NCBI GenBank assembly: GCA_026400425.1
Contig: JAPLPC010000519.1
Coordinates: forward strand, 1-11,189
Length of the DNA stretch: 11,189 nucleotides
Reading direction: 5' to 3'
Source of the DNA: Hyphomicrobiales bacterium
GTDB taxonomy: Bacteria; Pseudomonadota; Alphaproteobacteria; Rhizobiales; Xanthobacteraceae
Made by a program: the position numbers and the translations under genes. The notes below the pieces were generated by a model. The model was not told the DNA's origin. It saw only the letters and a list, made by a program, of their open reading frames with translations, and made no database searches. Numbering within the stretch: the stretch's first letter is position 1; each line of letters opens with the position of its first letter. This document shows, one piece after another, positions 1 through 5,237 of this stretch.

Positions 1-1
1 C

Positions 2-841
2 GACGCCGCCGGCGCCGCCTATCGCTTCGTCTGGAACGTGTATTGCGACTGGTATCTCGAACTCGCAAAACCCTTCATGATGGGCGAGGACGGCCCGGCC
101 AAGACCGAGACCCGCGCCATGGTCGCATGGGCGCGCGACGAGATCCTCAAGCTGCTGCATCCGTTCATGCCCTTCATCACCGAAGAGCTATGGGCGGTCA
201 CCGCCAAGCGCGACAGCCTGCTGGTGCTGACGCCGTGGTCGCGCAAGGCGACCGGCATGACGCGCGAGCAGGAGTCGCTCATCATGGCCACCGCTACCAG
301 CGATCCCATCGTCGCGCCGATCCTGCTCGCCGATCAGTTCCCGGCGGATTTCACCGACGATGCCGCCGAAGCCGAGATCGGCTGGGTGGTCGATCTCATC
401 ACCGCCGTGCGTTCGCTGCGCGCCGAGATGAACATCGTGCCGGCGACGCTGACGCCATTGGTGCTGGTCGCGGCGTCGGCCGAGATGCAGGCCCGCGCGC
501 AGCGCTGGAGCGACGTCATCAAGCGCTTGGCGCGCATCAGCGACATCACCTTCGCCGACAAGGCGCCGGAGGGCACCGTGCAGCTGATCGTGCGCGGTGA
601 AGTCGCCGGCCTGCCGCTCAAGGGGCTGATCGATGTCGTCGCCGAACAGGCGCGGCTCGACAAGGAGCTCGCCAAGGCTGACGCCGACATCAAACGCGCG
701 GATGCCAAGCTCGGCAACGAGAAGTTCGTAGCCAATGCAGCGGAAGAGATCGTCGATGAAGAGCGCGAAAAGCGTGCCGCAGCCGAAGGCCGCAAGGCAA
801 AGACGCTGGAAGCGCTGGAGCGGCTGAAGACGATGAGCTGA
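2..841 (+). CDS. valS: Valine--tRNA ligase, C-terminal part (5' truncated)
   Basis: This is the last 279 codons of valyl-tRNA synthetase, which charges tRNA-Val with valine in the cytoplasm. The frame is open from the first complete codon at position 2 to TGA at 839-841; the catalytic HIGH and KMSKS regions lie upstream of the window. The visible part begins in the anticodon-binding domain: a YRFVWNVYCDWYLELAKP stretch near the start and LHPFMPFITEELW about 40 residues later are typical of class Ia ValRS. The last 70 or so residues are rich in K, E, A and R and form the C-terminal coiled-coil arm that contacts the tRNA elbow (LPLKGLIDVVAEQARLDKEL, then NEKFVANA). The full protein is usually about 900-960 residues. 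The gene ends facing mpg, with a palindromic repeat between them that may end both transcripts. Confidence 0.96.
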   Translation, partial: DAAGAAYRFVWNVYCDWYLELAKPFMMGEDGPAKTETRAMVAWARDEILKLLHPFMPFITEELWAVTAKRDSLLVLTPWSRKATGMTREQESLIMATATSDPIVAPILLADQFPADFTDDAAEAEIGWVVDLITAVRSLRAEMNIVPATLTPLVLVAASAEMQARAQRWSDVIKRLARISDITFADKAPEGTVQLIVRGEVAGLPLKGLIDVVAEQARLDKELAKADADIKRADAKLGNEKFVANAAEEIVDEEREKRAAAEGRKAKTLEALERLKTMS

Positions 842-842
842 G

Positions 843-932
843 TGTACGGCGGGCAAAGCGCAGCGTGCCCACCATCACCGACACAGCATGTGATGATGGG
901 CACGGCGCTTCGCGCCTTTGCCTACCCTACAG
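843..932. repeat. Long imperfect palindrome between valS and mpg, probable dispersed repeat and bidirectional terminator
   Basis: The left arm (843-877) and right arm (891-932) are imperfect reverse complements. The left arm carries GGGCAAAG then CGTGCCCACCATCA; the right arm, read on the minus strand, carries AGGCAAAG then CGTGCCCATCATCA. The right arm has about five extra bases in the GC-rich middle, and the loop is 13 bases. I recognise this GGGCAAAG...CGTGCCCACC type from intergenic regions of Bradyrhizobium-like genomes, but from memory only. It lies between converging genes, where it could act as a transcript end or a processing hairpin. No uridine run follows it. The right arm includes the mpg stop codon and its last sense codon. 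Confidence 0.7.
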
Positions 933-1535
933 TTTCGCAAACGGCTTGCTGAAATACCGCGAGCCTTTCAGGCCGAAACGCCAGGGCAGTTCAACGCCCT
1001 TGGTGATGCCGATGCGGACGCCGACCACCATCTCGGGCACGGTTGATCGGGCCAATAGCTCGAAAGGCGGGCAGTCGAGCGGCGCGCCGTCATGGGCGCC
1101 GGTGATGCCAAGCGCTGCGCACAGTCGGCCAGGGCCGGAACATAGCAGGCGCTCGTCTTGCAAGCCGCGACGCAATTGCATCGACGCCACGCCGACTTCG
1201 GGCACGATCGCGCGCACCAGCACAGCACTGGCCGATCCCTCGGCCTCGCAGACGAAATTAACGCACCAGTGGATGCCATAGGAGCGATACACATAGGCAT
1301 GGCCGGGTGGGCCGAACATCACTCCGTTGCGTGGCGTGCGGCGGACATAGGAATGCGATGCCGGATCGGTGTGATGATAGGCTTCGACTTCCACGATGGT
1401 GCCGCCAGCGCCGTTGAACAGCAGCGTGGCTCCAACCAGATCCCGGGCGACCTCATGCACGCTGCGGTCGAAGAACGCCTGATTCAGTACTTTGCCGGGC
1501 TTGTGAACGGTAGCAGCGGATTTTCGGGCCATCAT
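927..1535 (-). CDS. mpg: DNA-3-methyladenine glycosylase, AAG/MPG family
   Basis: A monofunctional glycosylase of the mammalian-type AAG family, 202 residues, which removes alkylated purines such as 3-methyladenine to start base-excision repair. Conserved pieces appear in family order: ARDLVGATLL (30-39), IVEVEAY (47-53), RNGVMFGPPGHAYVYRSYG (69-87), AVLVRAIVPEVG (104-115), LCSGPGRLCAALGI (131-144) and PWRFGLKGSRYFSK (184-197). Aligned by eye to human AAG, Glu51 matches catalytic Glu125, Tyr53 and His61 match the base-binding Tyr127 and His136, and Tyr86 matches the intercalating Tyr162. The length is normal for bacterial members. Two ATG codons are adjacent (1533-1535 and 1530-1532) and neither has a clear Shine-Dalgarno, so the start is uncertain by one codon. 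It is divergent from lipA and convergent with valS, so probably transcribed alone. Confidence 0.93.
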   Translation of the reverse strand: MMARKSAATVHKPGKVLNQAFFDRSVHEVARDLVGATLLFNGAGGTIVEVEAYHHTDPASHSYVRRTPRNGVMFGPPGHAYVYRSYGIHWCVNFVCEAEGSASAVLVRAIVPEVGVASMQLRRGLQDERLLCSGPGRLCAALGITGAHDGAPLDCPPFELLARSTVPEMVVGVRIGITKGVELPWRFGLKGSRYFSKPFAKL

Positions 1536-1632
1536 TCGCGATATGCCTGGATGCGGGGCCGGGTCAGGCGAGGGCGGGTTGCGAGCGGGCGCATGGCGGA
1601 TTACCTAGAGCATTGCACAGAACGGACAAGTC

Positions 1633-2592
1633 ATGGTCACCGTCCTCGATACCGTATCATCGTCGCCAATCCGCCCGCGGCACCCCGAAAAGGTGAATCG
1701 TCCGGATAATGTTTCGCCGCAGAAGCCGGATTGGATCCGCGTGCGTGCGCCGACCAGCCGTGGCTATGGCGACACCCGCAAGATCGTCAAGGAAAACGGC
1801 CTCGTCACCGTGTGCGAGGAAGCCGGCTGCCCCAATATCGGCGAATGCTGGCAGAAGAAGCATGCCACCTTCATGATCATGGGGGACACCTGCACCCGTG
1901 CCTGTGCGTTCTGCAACGTGAAAACGGGCATGCCGAATGCGCTCGACGCGCATGAGCCGGCGCATGTCGCCGAAGCCGTGCGCAAACTCGGCCTGCATCA
2001 CGTGGTCATCACCTCGGTGGACCGCGACGATCTCGCCGACGGCGGTGCCGAGCATTTTGCGCAAGTCATCCGCGCCATTCGCGAGGCCTGCCCGACCACC
2101 ACCATCGAAATCCTGACGCCGGATTTTCTGCGCAAGCCGGGCGCCCTCGAAGTCGTGGTCGCCGCGAAGCCCGACGTGTTCAACCACAATCTCGAAACCG
2201 TGCCGTCGCGCTATCTCACGGTCCGGCCGGGCGCGCGCTATTTCCATTCGCTGCGCCTGCTGCAGAAAGTGAAAGAACTCGATCCCACCATCTTCACCAA
2301 GTCGGGCATCATGGTCGGGCTCGGTGAAGAGCGGCCGGAAGTGCTGCAGGTGATGGACGACATGCGCTCGGCCGAGATCGACTTCCTTACTATCGGGCAA
2401 TATCTGCAGCCGACGCGCAAGCATCATGTGGTGTCGCGCTATGTCACGCCGGATGAATTCGCGGGCTATGAGAAGGTCGCCTACACCAAGGGGTTCCTGA
2501 TGGTGTCGGCCTCGCCGCTGACGCGCTCGTCGCATCATGCTGGCGAAGATTTTGCCAAGCTCAGGGCTGCGCGCGAAGCCATCGCACGCTGA
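1633..2592 (+). CDS. lipA: Lipoyl synthase
   Basis: A radical-SAM enzyme of 319 residues that inserts two sulfurs into octanoyl groups on lipoyl domains, making the lipoyl cofactor of pyruvate and 2-oxoglutarate dehydrogenases and of the glycine cleavage system. Both iron-sulfur motifs are intact: the LipA-specific CX4CX5C at Cys61, Cys66 and Cys72 (CEEAGCPNIGEC), whose cluster is consumed as the sulfur source, and the radical-SAM CX3CX2C at Cys87, Cys91 and Cys94 (CTRACAFC). The C-terminal RSS motif, whose serine helps ligate the auxiliary cluster, is at 298-300 and is followed by HHA; many homologues have RSSYHA. The ATG at 1633 has only a weak GGACA upstream, but length and N-terminus fit the family. 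It is followed 10 bp later by the COQ10-like gene, forming a two-gene operon. I see no convincing promoter in the 97 bp shared with mpg. Confidence 0.97.
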   Translation: MVTVLDTVSSSPIRPRHPEKVNRPDNVSPQKPDWIRVRAPTSRGYGDTRKIVKENGLVTVCEEAGCPNIGECWQKKHATFMIMGDTCTRACAFCNVKTGMPNALDAHEPAHVAEAVRKLGLHHVVITSVDRDDLADGGAEHFAQVIRAIREACPTTTIEILTPDFLRKPGALEVVVAAKPDVFNHNLETVPSRYLTVRPGARYFHSLRLLQKVKELDPTIFTKSGIMVGLGEERPEVLQVMDDMRSAEIDFLTIGQYLQPTRKHHVVSRYVTPDEFAGYEKVAYTKGFLMVSASPLTRSSHHAGEDFAKLRAAREAIAR

Positions 2593-2602
2593 GTGATCGC
2601 CA

Positions 2603-3061
2603 ATGCCGAGATTTGCCAATAAGCGCCGTGTGCGCCACAGCGCACCGCAGATGTTCGACCTCGTCGCCGATGTCGAGCGCTATCCGCAATTCGTGCCGCT
2701 CTGCAAGGCGTTGAAGATTCGCCAGCGTACGCAGAATAACGATGGCACCGAGGTGATCGTCGCCGACATGACGGTGTCGTTCAAGCTGGTGCAGGAGACC
2801 TTCACCAGCAAGGTCACGCTCGATCGTGTGAACCTGAAAATCCTGGTCGAATATCTACGCGGTCCATTCAGCAATCTCGAGAACCGCTGGACCTTCGAGC
2901 CGAAGAGCGACACCGAATGCGATGTCGGCTTCTTCATCGACTACGAATTCAAGAGCCGCATGTTGGCTTTGTTGATGGGCTCGATGTTCGACGCAGCGTT
3001 CCAGCGATTTGCCATCGCGTTCGAGAAACGCGCGGATGAAGTGTATCGGGCAAGGGCGTAG
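2603..3061 (+). CDS. coq10: COQ10/RatA-family START-domain protein (ubiquinone-binding)
   Basis: A 152-residue single-domain protein of the polyketide cyclase/START superfamily. Features typical of COQ10/RatA proteins are an N-terminal strand and helix ending SAPQMFDLVADVERYPQFVP (13-32), a central ETFTSKVTLDR stretch, then GPFSNLENRWTFEP, and a long C-terminal amphipathic helix with FDAAFQRFAIAFEKRA. In eukaryotes COQ10 binds ubiquinone and supports its biosynthesis and electron transport. Bacterial members are often labelled RatA after an E. coli protein reported to interfere with ribosome subunit joining. Being alphaproteobacterial and next to lipA, this copy more probably has a COQ10-like role in respiration. 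No partner antitoxin gene is visible. It starts 10 bp after lipA and is likely co-transcribed. It converges on cinA. Confidence 0.88.
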   Translation: MPRFANKRRVRHSAPQMFDLVADVERYPQFVPLCKALKIRQRTQNNDGTEVIVADMTVSFKLVQETFTSKVTLDRVNLKILVEYLRGPFSNLENRWTFEPKSDTECDVGFFIDYEFKSRMLALLMGSMFDAAFQRFAIAFEKRADEVYRARA

Positions 3062-3070
3062 CTCCGGACC

Positions 3071-3114
3071 CTCGTGGTGAGGAGCGCGGCATTACGCGCG
3101 TCTCGAACCATGAG
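3071..3114. repeat. Palindromic intergenic repeat, copy 1 (GAGGAG/TCTCGA core)
   Basis: Outer arms CTCGTGGT (3071-3078) and ACCATGAG (3107-3114) pair with one G-T step, and CGCG at 3085-3088 pairs with CGCG at 3097-3100 around a short loop. Between them is an asymmetric core, GAGGAG on one side and TCTCGA on the other. The same core recurs in opposite orientation 25 bp downstream. I recognise this as a dispersed non-coding repeat of Bradyrhizobium-type genomes, from memory only. It sits 9 bp after the COQ10-like gene and may help end that transcript. Confidence 0.65.
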
Positions 3115-3138
3115 CTGGCCGGGCTCCCCGCTCGCTGC

Positions 3139-3175
3139 CATCCTTCGAGACGCCGCTGCGCGGCTCCTCAGGATG
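3139..3175. repeat. Palindromic intergenic repeat, copy 2 (inverted relative to copy 1)
   Basis: Outer arms CATCCT (3139-3144) and AGGATG (3170-3175) pair perfectly. Inside are TCGAGACGCC and GGCTCCTCA, the reverse complement of the core seen in copy 1, around a GC-rich middle. The minus-strand reading therefore aligns with copy 1, except that the outer stem has CC/GG where copy 1 has GG/CC. It lies 19 bp beyond the cinA stop codon on the cinA strand and could end the ispDF-cinA transcript. Confidence 0.65.
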
Positions 3176-3180
3176 AGGGC

Positions 3181-3191
3181 GGGGGGGGGGG
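3181..3191. repeat. Homopolymer run of eleven G (C11 on the cinA strand)
   Basis: Eleven consecutive G residues lie 3 bp downstream of the cinA stop codon, read on its own strand. No other run of this length occurs in the window. Being outside the reading frame, a length change would not alter CinA. It is a likely site of replication slippage or of a sequencing length error. Confidence 0.9.
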
Positions 3192-3194
3192 TGA

Positions 3195-3809
3195 TCATTC
3201 CGCTTTCGGCTTCGGCTTTCTCGCCTTCGCCACCGGGCGTGTCGCCGCCTTGCGCCGCGGCGAGCGCGCCACTCGCGCGTTGCTCGCCAGTGCGCGCTTT
3301 TTTGCCGGCGCTTGCGGGCCACGCGCCAATTCGATCAGCATCCGCAGTGCTTCCAGCACCGAGCGCTGACGCACCGCACTGCGGCCGATGGCGCCGAAGC
3401 GGCACTCCCTGTTGACGATCCGGCCGTCACGCGCGGCGACGGCAAAATGCACGAGGCCGACCGGCTTGCCCGGCGTTGCGCCGCCGGGCCCGGCGATGCC
3501 GGTGATCGACACCGCGAGATCGACATCGGCTTCTTCCAGTGCGCCCACCGCCATCTGGATCGCAGTCTCTTTGCTGACTGCACCAAAACTCTCCAGCGTC
3601 GTCGCCTTGACGCCGAGCATCTTGCGCTTGGCGTCATTGGAATAGGTGACGAAGCCGCGATCGATCACATCGGACGATCCGGGAATTTCAGTGAGCGCGC
3701 CGGCCACCAGGCCGCCGGTGCAGGATTCCGCCGTCGCAACGGTCAGTTTGCGGCTGCGGCAAAGGTCGAGCAGCGCGCGGGAGAGGGCTCTTGCGTCGCT
3801 GCCAGCCAT
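3195..3809 (-). CDS. cinA: CinA-family nicotinamide-nucleotide amidohydrolase (PncC type) with a basic C-terminal tail
   Basis: A stand-alone CinA C-terminal domain that probably hydrolyses nicotinamide mononucleotide to nicotinate mononucleotide and ammonia in pyridine-nucleotide salvage. It is 204 residues when started at 3809. Diagnostic motifs are AESCTGG (27-33, with Ser29), GFVTYSN (52-58) and ITGIAGPGGATPGKPVG (102-118). The N-terminal MoCF-like domain of full-length CinA is absent, as in E. coli PncC of about 165 residues. I chose the ATG at 3807-3809 because it follows the ispDF stop by 1 bp and homology begins just after it. The frame is open for 30 codons further upstream, but that stretch lies inside ispDF and does not look like protein. 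Residues 165-204 are low-complexity and strongly basic: 14 Lys/Arg in 40 residues, with Ala and Pro and one acid. It is probably translationally coupled to ispDF. Confidence 0.9.
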   Translation of the reverse strand: MAGSDARALSRALLDLCRSRKLTVATAESCTGGLVAGALTEIPGSSDVIDRGFVTYSNDAKRKMLGVKATTLESFGAVSKETAIQMAVGALEEADVDLAVSITGIAGPGGATPGKPVGLVHFAVAARDGRIVNRECRFGAIGRSAVRQRSVLEALRMLIELARGPQAPAKKRALASNARVARSPRRKAATRPVAKARKPKPKAE

Positions 3810-3810
3810 G

Positions 3811-5013
3811 TCAGGCGATCCGATCTTCCGAGGTCCACGGCAAGCGAATAGTAGCTGCGGCGGTCGCTGCGATGCCTTCCTCGCGGCCGGTGAAGCCAAG
3901 CCGTTCGCTGGTCGTCGCCTTCACGGCCACGCGCGACACCGGTACGCCGGAAATCTCGCTGATGCGCGCACGCATGGCATCGCGCAGCGGGCCAATTTTG
4001 GGGCGCTCGCAGATCAGCGTCACTTCGAGACTGGCGATGCGGCCGCCACGTGCGGTGACGCGACCGACGGCATATTCCAAGAATTTATCCGACGCAGCGC
4101 CCTTCCACTTGTCGTCGCTCGGTGGAAAGTGCGAGCCGATATCGCCATCGGCCAGCGCGCCGAGGATCGCATCGACCAGCGCATGCAGGCCGACGTCACC
4201 GTCAGAGTGAGCAAGGAAGCCGCGCGTATGCGGCACGCGCACGCCGCAGATCATCAAGTGATCGCCTTCTCCGAAGGCGTGCACGTCATAGCCCGTGCCC
4301 ATGCGGATATCGCCGAGCGCGGCGGCGAGGCGGGCTTCTTCGCGGGAAAAGTCTTCGGGAGTCGTCAGCTTCATATTCGCAGGATCGCCTTCAAAAGTTG
4401 CCACGGTCAATCCCGCCCATTCGGCAAGCGCGGCATCATCGGTGAAATCGTCGCGTCCTTCTGCTGCGGCACGACGATGCGCCGCGAGGATGACATCGAA
4501 ACGAAAAGCTTGTGGTGTCTGCGCGATGCGCAACTTTGCCCGTTCAGGCGTCGCTTCCACATGGCCGGCATCATTGACGACTTTGATCGTATCGACCACC
4601 GGCGCAGTCGGCACTGCGGCGCCGGTGATCTGTGCAGCGGCAATGGCGCGCTCGATCACGGCTGGCGAAACGAAGGGGCGGGCGGCATCGTGAATCAGCA
4701 CGATATCCGGTGCCTGGTCGGCGAGGGCTTCCAGGCCGGCATGGACCGAGGCCTGCCGGGTCGCGCCGCCATTGGCGGGAACCTGATACCGCATCCCCGT
4801 CACTGCCTCGTTGAACAGGGCGACATCGTCGGGATTCGTGATGGGCTGCACTGCCATCACTTGCGGATGCGCGCAAAACGGTTCCATGGCCCGGGCGATC
4901 ACCGGCCGGCCGCCGATGGTGCGATATTGTTTGGGGCCGCTGCCACCGGCGCGCAGGCCGCGGCCGGCAGCAACGATGATGGCAGCTGTCTTCGGTGATT
5001 TTGTCATCAGCAT
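3811..5013 (-). CDS. ispDF: Bifunctional IspD/IspF (2-C-methyl-D-erythritol 4-phosphate cytidylyltransferase / MECDP synthase)
   Basis: A 400-residue fusion that catalyses two non-consecutive steps of the MEP isoprenoid pathway: formation of CDP-methylerythritol and, after the IspE kinase, cyclisation to MEcPP. The IspD domain spans about 8-230, with the CTP-binding AAGRGLRAGGSGPKQY (15-30), HDAARPF (108-114), TPQAF (166-170) and KLTTPEDF (215-222). The IspF domain spans about 236-395, with GTGYDVHAF (239-247), HSDGDV (269-274), GDIGSHFP (290-297) and FTGREEGIAATAAA (374-387). Asp243, His245 and His277 match the zinc ligands Asp8, His10 and His42 of E. coli IspF. The fusion is common in alphaproteobacteria. 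Start codons at 5013 and 5007 are both possible (MLMTK); neither has a clear Shine-Dalgarno. It leads an operon with cinA and is divergent from dusB. Confidence 0.97.
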   Translation of the reverse strand: MLMTKSPKTAAIIVAAGRGLRAGGSGPKQYRTIGGRPVIARAMEPFCAHPQVMAVQPITNPDDVALFNEAVTGMRYQVPANGGATRQASVHAGLEALADQAPDIVLIHDAARPFVSPAVIERAIAAAQITGAAVPTAPVVDTIKVVNDAGHVEATPERAKLRIAQTPQAFRFDVILAAHRRAAAEGRDDFTDDAALAEWAGLTVATFEGDPANMKLTTPEDFSREEARLAAALGDIRMGTGYDVHAFGEGDHLMICGVRVPHTRGFLAHSDGDVGLHALVDAILGALADGDIGSHFPPSDDKWKGAASDKFLEYAVGRVTARGGRIASLEVTLICERPKIGPLRDAMRARISEISGVPVSRVAVKATTSERLGFTGREEGIAATAAATIRLPWTSEDRIA

Positions 5014-5115
5014 CAGGTGATTAAGAGGTAAGCGTTAGTCGCAAAGCCCTTAGCACGACCACGCTGGAAACAGTAGGATTACGCGCGCATGACGCATTTC
5101 CGTGCATTGCTGCAC

Positions 5116-5132
5116 TGCACTTGCAAAGTGTG
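5116..5132. promoter_or_regulatory. Weak NtrC-like site (distal)
   Basis: TGCACTTGCAAAGTGTG fits the NtrC dyad TGCACY-N5-RGTGCA at 10 of 12 half-site positions: the left half is complete and the right half is AGTGTG instead of AGTGCA. A second TGCAC directly precedes it at 5111-5115. Its centre is 51 bp upstream of the stronger site at 5167-5183, close to five helical turns, so two dimers could lie on roughly the same face. This is a pattern match only. Confidence 0.35.
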
Positions 5133-5161
5133 CAGAGTTGGCTAATGTGTAGGCATGAATA

Positions 5162-5189
5162 TTGACTGCACAACAAATGTGCGCATACT
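5162..5189 (+). promoter_or_regulatory. Predicted sigma-70-type promoter of dusB-ntrB-ntrC
   Basis: TTGACT (5162-5167, five of six to TTGACA) and CATACT (5184-5189, four of six to TATAAT, keeping the key A and final T) are separated by 16 bp. Transcription would begin near 5196, giving a leader of about 40 bases before the dusB GTG at 5238. It is the best promoter match in this divergent region. No -24/-12 sigma-54 promoter (GG-N10-GC with its flanks) was recognised here. Confidence 0.5.
5167..5183. promoter_or_regulatory. Predicted NtrC operator inside the dusB promoter spacer
   Basis: TGCACAACAAATGTGCG matches the NtrC dyad TGCAC-N7-GTGCA at 9 of 10 conserved positions with the correct 17-bp length. 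It occupies the stretch from the last base of the -35 hexamer to the base before the -10 hexamer. A protein bound there should block RNA polymerase, so the predicted effect is repression. ntrC lies in the operon this promoter would drive, so the site would make a negative feedback loop. From memory, negative autoregulation of the equivalent operon has been reported in Rhizobium etli and R. leguminosarum. Confidence 0.5.
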
Positions 5190-5237
5190 AAGCCCGATTG
5201 CCGCAGCGCCGCGGAAAAGAGCAGGACGAGTAGGTCT

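Noticed and set aside
188..903. Minus-strand open frames opposite the valS end
   Set aside because: They are antisense shadows of the ValRS C-terminal arm with no family motif.
1579..1606. Possible lipA promoter, TTGCGA then TTACCT
   Set aside because: The downstream hexamer matches TATAAT at only two positions, which is no better than chance.
1657..2619. Open frame of 320 codons on the minus strand opposite lipA
   Set aside because: It is the antisense of lipA with no recognisable motif; GC-rich third positions keep this frame free of stops.
3810..3899. Extension of cinA 30 codons upstream to an ATG at 3899
   Set aside because: The extra stretch lies within the IspF C-terminus and looks like an out-of-frame translation. 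The ATG at 3807-3809 is 1 bp from the ispDF stop and gives the normal PncC N-terminus.
3646..4998. Open frame of 450 codons on the plus strand opposite ispDF
   Set aside because: Its translation matches no family I recognise and is rich in Arg, His, Ala and Gly, as expected from the antisense of a GC-rich gene. The minus strand encodes a fully conserved IspDF over the same bases.
5014..5100. Promoter for ispDF on the minus strand
   Set aside because: One must exist, but no pair of hexamers with good spacing stood out, so none is annotated.
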